Of a stretch of DNA of 64,000 bases, positions 26,170-33,795 are shown one piece after another. The position numbers were made by a program, and so were the translations under genes. Where the stretch lies: contig MSHC01000020.1 of the NCBI GenBank assembly GCA_001940995.1, positions 50,822 to 114,821 of the forward strand, written 5' to 3'. The stretch is from Ruminococcus sp. Phil15. GTDB taxonomy: Bacteria; Bacillota; Clostridia; Oscillospirales; Ruminococcaceae. The notes under the pieces are model-generated. The model did not search any database. It was not told where the DNA came from and worked only from the letters and a program-made list of their open reading frames with translations. Positions within the stretch are counted from its first letter, which is position 1. Every line of letters begins with the position of its first letter.

Positions 26170-27687
26170 ATGTTCAAGGTAGCAGCGGTTTTTTCAAATA
26201 ATATGGTTCTCCAGCGGGAAAAGAACGTTACGGTTTTCGGCACAACAGACGAGTCTTGTGATATAACGGTCGCAATACCCGAGCTTTCGGTGTCCGTTAA
26301 GGGCAGAACGTGTGAAAACGGCAAGTGGCAGGCAGTTTTACCGCCTATGAAAGCCTGCGACAATATTACAGTTATAGTATCCTGCGGCGAGTTCAAAAAG
26401 ACCTTTGAGAACGTCGCAGTGGGCGAGGTGTGGCTGTGCGGCGGCCAGTCGAATATGGAGCTTGAAGTGCACAGCGCAAAGGACGGCGAGGAGCTGTTGA
26501 AATCACTCTCTCCCGAATGCGGAGTAAGATTTTACTACACACAGAAGCAGGGCGCAATAAGGGATAAGTTCTACGAGATAGAAGAAAACACAAGCTGGTA
26601 CGAGGCTTCTCCCGAAAATTCAAGAGCGTGGTCTGCCGTCGGACTCTATTTCGGTATGAAGCTTGCTAAAGAGCTTGGCGTTACAGTCGGTCTTATCGGC
26701 TGTAACTGGGGAGGAACGTCCGCCTCTGCGTGGATGAGCAGGGACTCTCTCATGGAGGACAGAGATACGGCAAGCTATATTTCAGAGTACGAGGAAAAGG
26801 TCGGCGGGAAATCCTACGACGAGTGCGTTAAAGAGTACGACGAGTATGAGGAGTACGACAGGCAGTGGTACTTAAAGAGCCTTGAGTTCTACAAGGAAAA
26901 GCCGGACGCAACGTGGGACGAGGTGCAGGAGCATTGCGGCAAGAATTTGTGGCCGGGTCCTATGGGCCCTACAAATCCGTACAGACCATGCGGACTTTAC
27001 GAAACTATGCTTATGAGAGTCTGCCCATATACCCTCCGTGGATTTACCTATTATCAGGGAGAGAGCGACGACCATAAGCCGGCAATCTACCACAAAATGC
27101 TCACGAGGCTCATAGCGCTCTGGAGAGAAAACTGGGGTGACGAAGAGCTTCCTTTCCTTATCGTACAGCTGCCAATGTTCAAATATAAGAACGACCCCGA
27201 CTACAAGCATTGGGTGAAAATCAGAGAGGCGCAGATGCGTGTCTACAAGAATATAAAAAACACGGGAATTGCCGTAATAAGCGACTGCGGCGAATTTGAC
27301 AATATCCATCCTACCGACAAAAAGCCTGTCGGCGACAGACTTGCGCTATCTGCAATGAAGTCGGTTTACGGAATGGACGTCAAGGCATACGGACCTATGT
27401 ACAAGAGCCTTGAATACAAGAACGGAGCAATAGTTCTTTCCTTCGACAACGCAGAGGACGGATTTGACGTTAGGGGAGAAATCTCCGCATTTGAGGTCGC
27501 AGGAGAGGACAAGAAATTCTATGACGCTAAGGCGGAAATAGCAGGCGATAAGATTATCCTCAGCAGCAGCGAGGTCAGCGAGCCTTTGTATGCAAGATAT
27601 GACTGCTTTAACTGGTGCGTCCCTTGTATCTACGGAAAAAACGGTATTCCTCTGGCACCTTTCAGAACCTCTGGAAACGATGAATAG
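26170..27687 (+). CDS. Sialate O-acetylesterase-like SGNH hydrolase
   Basis: 505 residues. WLCGGQSNMELEV places the nucleophile at Ser94, TYYQGESD is the middle block and FDNIHPTDKKPVGDRL supplies the Asp/His pair: the SASA/SGNH pattern of sialate O-acetylesterases and related carbohydrate esterases. No signal peptide is evident (MFKVAAVFSNNMVLQREKNV), so it is probably intracellular and acts on imported oligosaccharides. It deacetylates sugars in host glycans or plant polysaccharides; the substrate is inference. It follows the ABC-F gene closely (GGAGGAG site). Confidence 0.8.
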   Translation: MFKVAAVFSNNMVLQREKNVTVFGTTDESCDITVAIPELSVSVKGRTCENGKWQAVLPPMKACDNITVIVSCGEFKKTFENVAVGEVWLCGGQSNMELEVHSAKDGEELLKSLSPECGVRFYYTQKQGAIRDKFYEIEENTSWYEASPENSRAWSAVGLYFGMKLAKELGVTVGLIGCNWGGTSASAWMSRDSLMEDRDTASYISEYEEKVGGKSYDECVKEYDEYEEYDRQWYLKSLEFYKEKPDATWDEVQEHCGKNLWPGPMGPTNPYRPCGLYETMLMRVCPYTLRGFTYYQGESDDHKPAIYHKMLTRLIALWRENWGDEELPFLIVQLPMFKYKNDPDYKHWVKIREAQMRVYKNIKNTGIAVISDCGEFDNIHPTDKKPVGDRLALSAMKSVYGMDVKAYGPMYKSLEYKNGAIVLSFDNAEDGFDVRGEISAFEVAGEDKKFYDAKAEIAGDKIILSSSEVSEPLYARYDCFNWCVPCIYGKNGIPLAPFRTSGNDE

Positions 27688-27741
27688 CTAAGCGGATACG
27701 GGAGATTAACAGATTGTTAAAAGATAATATACTAAATTCTA

Positions 27742-27770
27742 TTGAAAATAGTTGCATCATATCGTAAAAT
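27742..27770 (+). promoter_or_regulatory. Sigma-A promoter of the VWA protein gene
   Basis: TTGAAA (27742-27747), 17-base spacer, TAAAAT (27765-27770). Confidence 0.8.
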
Positions 27771-27804
27771 TTGACTATACACTCAAAAAATATATAGAGG
27801 AACG

Positions 27805-30147
27805 GTGAACAAGGTGGCAGTGGACAAGGACCTTTTATCAAAGGAAGAATTAAAGGAATATAATAAAAAATCGCTTATTTTAAAAGCGAAGATTTTAGGA
27901 ATATCTGCGGCGGTCATTGCCGTTTTAGTGGGAGTTATCACTCTTGTTTCAAATTTCAGAGAGGGACAGGAGGCGGACAGGGTTAAAAATCTCGTTGCAA
28001 GCATCAAGACCGACGCCCTTACCCTCGAATCCGACTACAGAATTTCAAACGACGACGACAACGACGGAATCAATAACGGTACAGAAGAAAAGCTCTCCAC
28101 AAATTACCAGGAGCAGGATACCGACAAGGACGGTATCAGCGACGGCGACGAGGTAAATGTCGGCACAGACCCTACAAAGAGCGATACGGACGGCGACGGA
28201 ATACTCGACGGCTATGAGATTATCTTAGGTCTTGACCCTAAGAATCCAAAGTCCGACGGAGCAAGCCCCGACGACCAGAGAATTTTTGATATTGTAAGAG
28301 AATACGGCAACGCAACCCTTACTGTTTCGGGCAACGCAAATATCAGCGATACCGTTTTCGATAACCTCGACCTCGTAGGCTTCAAGTCGAATATGGCTAT
28401 ACTCTCGGACGCCATCAGCTTCTATACCGACTATACCTTTACTAAGGCAAGCATAAGCTTTAAGGTCGATTTTAACGAGTTGAAAAAGCTCGGCGCAAAC
28501 TCGGACGACGTAGCGATCTACCGCTTTGCCCCCGACACAAGCGAATTTGTGCAGGTAGAGTCAAAGGTCGATACCTCGGCAGGCACAATTTCCGCCGATA
28601 TCGACACCTGCGCTACATATATGCTAGGTAAGGTAAGCGCAATCGGCGAAGCTCCTGTTATGAGAGTGCAGCTGCTTATCGACAACTCAGGCTCTATGTA
28701 TCCGGAAGAAATGTGCCGTGGCTCCGAGGAAAACGACGTAAATTTCAAGCGCCTTGACCTGTCTAGGAATATCATTGATATGCTTGAAGATGGAAGCCTC
28801 GTCGGAATCAGTAAGTTTACTGCGACGTATACCGAAATGGTAGAGTTCACGACCGATACAAAAGCGCTTGAAAAGGCCCTCGACAGAATCAAGACCGAGG
28901 ACGAGATATTTAACGGCACAGACTTTGAAAATGCCGCACTTAGCGCAATCGGCGAATTTGATACGACGTCGGGAAATTACAGCAATATGATTATTATGCT
29001 CTGCGACGGACACTCCGACACAGATAAGAAGGTTGACCCCGAAACGATAATCAAGGCTGCAAACGATAAAAATATCATAATCCTCACAATAGGCCTGGGT
29101 CAGAGCGTTAATGCAAAGAGAATGCAGCAGATTGCCGAGGGTACAGGCGGAAGATACTACACAGCCGCCGATGCCGAGGCTCTCGACGAGGTGTTCACAC
29201 AGATTGAAACTACCTTCAACTACGATATCATCAGCTACGGCGAGGAGGGCAAGGCAGGCTACTCTATCGCTAACACCGGCTTTGTTCCGGCAACAAACGG
29301 CTATTCCTTTGAGAATTTCCGCACAACATCGTCAAACGGCACCTGCTTCGGTATGGCTCTCTTTGCAAGAGATTGGTACACGGGCAGCCTCAAGCTCAAG
29401 CTTGACGAATATAAGCCTGAATCAGACAGCAAGTATGTTTTCAAGGCAAGCGGCTACGACCTGAACGGAACAAAAATAGCAGACGCATACAAGAATCATA
29501 CACCGCTTTCCGAAATCAAGGTTATGGCGGTCGAGTCGAACGAGTACAGCGACCTCACAAAGTACCTCGATTTCACACAGAAGCAGAGCGTGACGCTCCC
29601 CGTAAAGGCAGATATACTCGCACAGGCAAAGACTAAGGGCTTCGGTACAGTAAATTACGATATCAAGGATTTGGGCCTGTCGTGGATCAATGCTCAGCTG
29701 TTAGCGCTCGATGTCGAGAATAATTCGGCCGCAATAGAAAGCGCCTATGGTAAGGACGAGGCAGAGTTCTATAAGGCTCTTCTCCGTCACCATGTTCTCC
29801 TCTGGGAAAATGTTGACAGCAACGTTAAAAAGCTCGCAGACGGCAGAACCTGCTTTGACAGCATACAGGAACAGCTTCTTGAGGGCGTGCCGGCCGTACT
29901 GCTCCTTAATGGCAACCACGCTGTCAACGCAATCTCGCTTATCCAGGACGCAGATTGTCCGAGAAGATTTATTCTCCAGGTCTATGACAACAACCACCCG
30001 GGTGAAATCAAGGAAATCATAATTGAAAGAATCGTTACGGGTCAGTTTGACGAAAACGGACAGTCAACAGGCGTGACATACAGATACGCAGCTACATATG
30101 AAAGCGAAGATATCGCCCTCGCAATCTGCAACACACCTACAGTTTAA
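27805..30147 (+). CDS. Membrane-anchored VWA / TSP3-repeat / papain-like protein
   Basis: 780 residues from GTG 27805. A short cytoplasmic part is followed by one membrane segment (about 32-51, ILGISAAVIAVLVGVITLVS), so the rest is extracellular. Residues about 78-150 hold calcium-binding thrombospondin type 3-like repeats (NDDDNDGINNG, DTDKDGISDGDE, DTDGDGILDGYE). A VWA domain with an intact MIDAS (DNSGS from Asp293) follows. The C-terminal region has NGTCFGMALF (Cys514), NGNHAVNAI (His705) and VYDNNHPG (Asp728/Asn730), the Cys-His-Asp/Asn order of papain/C39-like peptidases. It may be a surface adhesin with a built-in peptidase or isopeptide function. Own promoter and terminator. Confidence 0.7.
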   Translation: MNKVAVDKDLLSKEELKEYNKKSLILKAKILGISAAVIAVLVGVITLVSNFREGQEADRVKNLVASIKTDALTLESDYRISNDDDNDGINNGTEEKLSTNYQEQDTDKDGISDGDEVNVGTDPTKSDTDGDGILDGYEIILGLDPKNPKSDGASPDDQRIFDIVREYGNATLTVSGNANISDTVFDNLDLVGFKSNMAILSDAISFYTDYTFTKASISFKVDFNELKKLGANSDDVAIYRFAPDTSEFVQVESKVDTSAGTISADIDTCATYMLGKVSAIGEAPVMRVQLLIDNSGSMYPEEMCRGSEENDVNFKRLDLSRNIIDMLEDGSLVGISKFTATYTEMVEFTTDTKALEKALDRIKTEDEIFNGTDFENAALSAIGEFDTTSGNYSNMIIMLCDGHSDTDKKVDPETIIKAANDKNIIILTIGLGQSVNAKRMQQIAEGTGGRYYTAADAEALDEVFTQIETTFNYDIISYGEEGKAGYSIANTGFVPATNGYSFENFRTTSSNGTCFGMALFARDWYTGSLKLKLDEYKPESDSKYVFKASGYDLNGTKIADAYKNHTPLSEIKVMAVESNEYSDLTKYLDFTQKQSVTLPVKADILAQAKTKGFGTVNYDIKDLGLSWINAQLLALDVENNSAAIESAYGKDEAEFYKALLRHHVLLWENVDSNVKKLADGRTCFDSIQEQLLEGVPAVLLLNGNHAVNAISLIQDADCPRRFILQVYDNNHPGEIKEIIIERIVTGQFDENGQSTGVTYRYAATYESEDIALAICNTPTV

Positions 30148-30159
30148 TTAAATAAAAAC

Positions 30160-30197
30160 AACGCTTCTCCGAAACAAATCGGGGAAGCGTTTTATTA
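30160..30197. terminator. Intrinsic terminator
   Basis: AACGCTTCTCCGA pairs with TCGGGGAAGCGTT, then TTT. It lies between convergent genes and can serve both. Confidence 0.85.
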
Positions 30198-30206
30198 TAT
30201 TCGGAT

Positions 30207-30494
30207 TTATAGTATCAGAGCCAAGCTCAGCGCCAATACCACAGCCGACAAAATACCTGTGATTGTATACAGCACTTTGTTATGCAATTTCAGATTTTCG
30301 AGGTCTGACCTGTCTGTAAAGCCCAAAGCATTTCCACCGCAGTCAAGCCCACTCAGAATGGCTTCGGCGCTTCCGCACAGCTCGCTATTTGTAAACAACT
30401 CGCTGTCCGGTCTGGCGATTAACAAAATCTTTTCAAAGTGTTCATTATTTGTACAACTTATTTCAATGATTTGTTTATTTATTCCTTTGACCAT
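30207..30494 (-). CDS. Small C-tail-anchored membrane protein, unknown
   Basis: 95 residues from ATG 30494 with a strong GGAGG site. The first 70 residues are polar with two cysteines; the last 22 (VLYTITGILSAVVLALSLALIL) form a membrane segment that ends the protein. No family recognised. The good ribosome site and tail-anchor design support a real gene. Confidence 0.55.
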   Translation of the reverse strand: MVKGINKQIIEISCTNNEHFEKILLIARPDSELFTNSELCGSAEAILSGLDCGGNALGFTDRSDLENLKLHNKVLYTITGILSAVVLALSLALIL

Positions 30495-30975
30495 TTTCGA
30501 CCTCCGAGGACGATTTGTAAACTTCTGTCAAATTTTACTGAAATTTGTAAAAACACCGTTTTTCCACTAAAAAGTGTTGAAAACTGTGTTGGAAAGTGGT
30601 GCAAGTCCCGTAAAAAGTGTTGAAAGTTCAGTTGAAAACGTGGAAAAGTCCCCGATTTTAGGGGGTTTTCAAAGATTGTTGAAAAAGTTTCCACATACAC
30701 GGTTTTGCTTCAAAACCCCAAAATGTATAAAATTCGGGCAATTTCGGGCGAAAAATTTGTTAACAAACTGTGAACAAAAGCTACAATTTGGATACTGACG
30801 ATGTAAACGCTTATTCTAGGGGATCTGGGGGCGTGTGAATTTGTTTGACAAAGAGTTCACATTTATAGTCCCCGAAACAGGCACGGATTATTCGCCTTGC
30901 CGCCAAAAAGCGTAAAAACGGCGATGTAAATGTTACAGTCCAAAATTTCAGACTTTTATACATTTTGTGTGAATT
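30495..30975. other. Long AT-rich intergenic region with repeats
   Basis: 481 bases without a credible gene. It contains the 15-base direct repeat TAAAAAGTGTTGAAA at 30568-30582 and 30611-30625, and further degenerate GTTGAAAA and TTTCCAC words, all upstream of the small membrane protein gene (minus strand). Confidence 0.55.
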
Positions 30976-31659
30976 TTATCTTGTTGTAAGAAATTTAATC
31001 GCCCTCTCGATGCTGTCCTTGGAATTTCCCCAGTCAGCGTCCTTTCCGGTGTTGCGGTAGTCGTACATATCGCAGTAGTGACCTACGTCGCCGCAGAGGG
31101 ACGCCATATAGTTTTTCACAAGCGTTTCGCAGGTCTTGTCAAATTCCTTTGCGGCAGGCTTGTCCAGCTTTTCGGCCGAGAGGCTGAGAAGAAGCTCGTA
31201 GTGCGGCAGACAGATGTATTCCTGCGATGCAAAAAGCTCACGGAAGCTCTTGTCCTTCTGGAACATCTCGAAAAGCGTCACCATAAATCTTTCCATACCC
31301 CAGTCGATTTTGGAGCAAACAAAGCAGGACTCGTTTACCTGCGAGATTTTTCTTTGCTTGGAGCTTTTACCTGCAAAAAGCGACTTTTTCTCAAATGCGT
31401 CCAGATTTATCTTTTTTAGGTGCGTGTGAAGCATAAGCGCAAGCGAAAGCCTGTTCTTGCAGTTTTTCATCTGTGTGAAATGCGTGTAGCAAAAGCCCAG
31501 CTCGTTCGTTTCGATTCTCACGTCCGGCTCCATCATTGCCGCACCCATAATATATTCTACGCATCGGGTTTCGAGCATATTCCTCATTCTGCATATAGGA
31601 CATTCCTCTTTAGGCTCGAAAATTTCGTTTATAGGAATAGTAAGAATACTTTCTCTCAT
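30976..31659 (-). CDS. DUF6062 family protein
   Basis: 227 residues. The pattern CPICRMRNMLETRCVEYIMG, FCYTHFTQM, SCFVCSKIDWGMERFMVT and YICLPHYELLL, with paired cysteines and histidines, matches the DUF6062 proteins of clostridia. The Cys/His pairs suggest a metal site. Function unknown. It is transcribed away from the glycosylase gene, with a shared intergenic region. Confidence 0.7.
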   Translation of the reverse strand: MRESILTIPINEIFEPKEECPICRMRNMLETRCVEYIMGAAMMEPDVRIETNELGFCYTHFTQMKNCKNRLSLALMLHTHLKKINLDAFEKKSLFAGKSSKQRKISQVNESCFVCSKIDWGMERFMVTLFEMFQKDKSFRELFASQEYICLPHYELLLSLSAEKLDKPAAKEFDKTCETLVKNYMASLCGDVGHYCDMYDYRNTGKDADWGNSKDSIERAIKFLTTR

Positions 31660-31689
31660 AGGGGAAACCTCCTGTCATATTTTGTCGGC

Positions 31690-31718
31690 TTGAAAAAAGC
31701 CTCTGAAACTAGTATAAT
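31690..31718 (+). promoter_or_regulatory. Sigma-A promoter of the DNA glycosylase gene
   Basis: TTGAAA (31690-31695), 17-base spacer, TATAAT (31713-31718). Transcription would start near 31725, which decides the translation start of the gene. Confidence 0.85.
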
Positions 31719-31760
31719 GTAATAGTAATGAATTTGTCAAGCTTTAGGGAGGAATGGACT

Positions 31761-32567
31761 TTGACGGAATACAGAGTAGAAAATGACGATATAGTTGCAA
31801 AAATTGCCGATTTTGATTTGGACGAAACGCTCGACTGCGGTCAGGCGTTCAGGTGGGAGAAGCTGTCGGACAACTGCTACAGGGGAGAGGCATATAACAC
31901 GCCGCTTACGATTGCGGACGAGGGAGAGGGACTGTTCCGCTTCAAGAACACGACCGAGCCGCAGTTTTTGTCTGTCTGGAGAAATTATTTTGATTTGGAC
32001 TCGGATTACGGCGATATCAAATCCCGCATATCCGCCGACGAAACAATGCGCAAAGCCTGCGAATATGCGGGAGGTATAAGGCTTCTAAGGCAGGATGCGT
32101 GGGAGGCGCTTTGCTCGTTCATAATTTCGCAGAACAACAATATTCCCAGAATCAAGGGCATAATACACAGGCTTTGCGAGCATTTCGGCGGCTTTCCGAC
32201 TGCGGAAGCCTTAAGTTCCTGCACACCCGATGACCTCGCATTTTTAAGGGCAGGCTTCAGGGCAAAGTACATAGTCGATGCCGCCAAAAAGGTCGCTGCG
32301 GGGGAGGTGTCGCTCGACAGGGTGAGAAATGCCCCAATCGAGGACGCACGAAAAGAGCTTATGACAATTATCGGCGTAGGTCCAAAGGTTGCGGAATGCG
32401 CTCTGCTGTACGGTATGTATAGGGTCGAGGCATTTCCTGTTGACGTGTGGATAAAGAGGGTAATGGCGAAATATTACCCAAGCGGTCTGCCGGAATGCTG
32501 TATCGGAATACAGGGCATAGCCCAGCAATATCTGTTCCATTATATGAGAACCGCTGTGCCGGATTAA
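31761..32567 (+). CDS. 8-oxoguanine DNA glycosylase (OGG1 type)
   Basis: 268 residues from TTG 31761, chosen because GGGAGG (about 31747) precedes it at normal spacing; the upstream ATG 31728 lies at the transcription start. The enzyme excises oxidised guanine opposite C and nicks the strand. CGQAFRWE, SQNNNIPRIKGIIHRLC, the helix-hairpin-helix GVGPKVAECALLYGM with catalytic Lys, and AFPVDVWIKR with catalytic Asp match eukaryotic-type OGG found in clostridia. Its own promoter is at 31690. Confidence 0.88.
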   Translation: MTEYRVENDDIVAKIADFDLDETLDCGQAFRWEKLSDNCYRGEAYNTPLTIADEGEGLFRFKNTTEPQFLSVWRNYFDLDSDYGDIKSRISADETMRKACEYAGGIRLLRQDAWEALCSFIISQNNNIPRIKGIIHRLCEHFGGFPTAEALSSCTPDDLAFLRAGFRAKYIVDAAKKVAAGEVSLDRVRNAPIEDARKELMTIIGVGPKVAECALLYGMYRVEAFPVDVWIKRVMAKYYPSGLPECCIGIQGIAQQYLFHYMRTAVPD

Positions 32568-32723
32568 GGGCAGATATAGCATACATTGCTTTTACTACTT
32601 AAAAGCGGTGCAATTATGAGAAATATGTAAATAGAGTAATAAGCCCCGTGACAGGCGTTGCCACGCACAGGCAAACGTGGCGAAATTAAGAAATCAATAT
32701 GAAAATCCGCCGCACTTTTTCTC

Positions 32724-32752
32724 TTGTAATTCGACAAAAAGTGTGCTATAAT
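32724..32752 (+). promoter_or_regulatory. Sigma-A promoter of rlmB
   Basis: TTGTAA (32724-32729), 17-base spacer, TATAAT (32747-32752). Confidence 0.75.
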
Positions 32753-32809
32753 GTAATTTGAGATTTTATTACTTTAATAAGGAGTGCGGCGACGCCGCCT
32801 GTTTCTGAT

Positions 32810-33748
32810 ATGGAAAATAAAAAGTATGACAGGAAAAACAGAAAATCTACTGACGGCAGAGGCTTCGACGAAAAAAAAGGCTTCCGTCAGGGCGGCGCAG
32901 GGAAAAGCGCACGCTATGACAGGCTTGGCTCAAAGTCGCAGGCCCGCAGCGCCGCAAAAAAACGGCAGGACGATCCGCCAGGAGAGGCAACTGTCAGCGG
33001 GGCAGAGCAGGAAAGGCTGGAACAGCTTATCGTCGGCAGAAATCCCGTGACCGAGGCTATCAAGTCGGGAGTCGTGCTTGATAAGGTGTTTGTAAACGCC
33101 GAGGCAGGCGGCTCGATAGGCAACATTATAAGACTTGCCAAGGAAAAGGGCATACTTGTAAAAGAAGTCAACGAGCAGAAGCTGTCCGCAATGTGCGGCG
33201 GCGCATCTCATCAGGGCATTATCGCAGTAGGCGCTTGCGCCGAATATGTGTCTGTGTCGGATATTCTGAGCATTGCAAAGGAAAAGGGCGAGGAACCGTT
33301 TATCATAATATGCGACGAGGTCGAGGACCCTCATAACTTAGGCGCAATAATCCGTACCGCCGAAACTGTCGGAGCGCACGGAATTATTATCCCCAAAAGA
33401 CGAAGCGCGTCGCTTAACCATACGGTGTACAAAACCTCGGCAGGTGCGGCAAGCTGGCTGCCGGTCGCAAGAGTCGCAAACCTCGCCGCCGCAATAGACG
33501 AGCTGAAAGAAAACGGCGTGTGGATATACGGCACGGACGGAAGCGGAGAGGATTACAGAGGCGTTGACCTCACAGGCCCTATGGGACTTGTAATAGGCTC
33601 GGAGGGGTTCGGAATGGGCAAGCTCATTATGAGCAAGTGCGACTTTCTGCTTCGGCTTCCTATGAAAGGAAAAATAACATCTCTCAATGCCTCCGTTGCA
33701 GGCGGAATTTTTATGTATGAGATATTAAGACAGCGGGAAGCAAAATAA
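32810..33748 (+). CDS. rlmB: 23S rRNA (guanosine 2'-O)-methyltransferase RlmB-like
   Basis: 312 residues. The first 75 are basic and low in complexity. The substrate-binding domain starts at LIVGRNPVTEAIKSG, and the SPOUT catalytic domain has NLGAIIRTAETVGAHGIIIP, LVIGSEGFGM and SLNASVAGGI, the three knotted motifs. It methylates a 23S rRNA guanosine (G2251 in E. coli). AAGGAG lies 26 bases before ATG 32810, with a GCGGC/GCCGC hairpin between them that would bring them close. Confidence 0.85.
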   Translation: MENKKYDRKNRKSTDGRGFDEKKGFRQGGAGKSARYDRLGSKSQARSAAKKRQDDPPGEATVSGAEQERLEQLIVGRNPVTEAIKSGVVLDKVFVNAEAGGSIGNIIRLAKEKGILVKEVNEQKLSAMCGGASHQGIIAVGACAEYVSVSDILSIAKEKGEEPFIIICDEVEDPHNLGAIIRTAETVGAHGIIIPKRRSASLNHTVYKTSAGAASWLPVARVANLAAAIDELKENGVWIYGTDGSGEDYRGVDLTGPMGLVIGSEGFGMGKLIMSKCDFLLRLPMKGKITSLNASVAGGIFMYEILRQREAK

Positions 33749-33795
33749 CAAGCGTTAATGTTAATATACAGTAAATTTAAGATAGGAGGATTAAA

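Noticed and set aside
30495..30975. Replication origin
   Set aside because: Only loose DnaA-box-like words; no dnaA, dnaN, parA or similar gene nearby.
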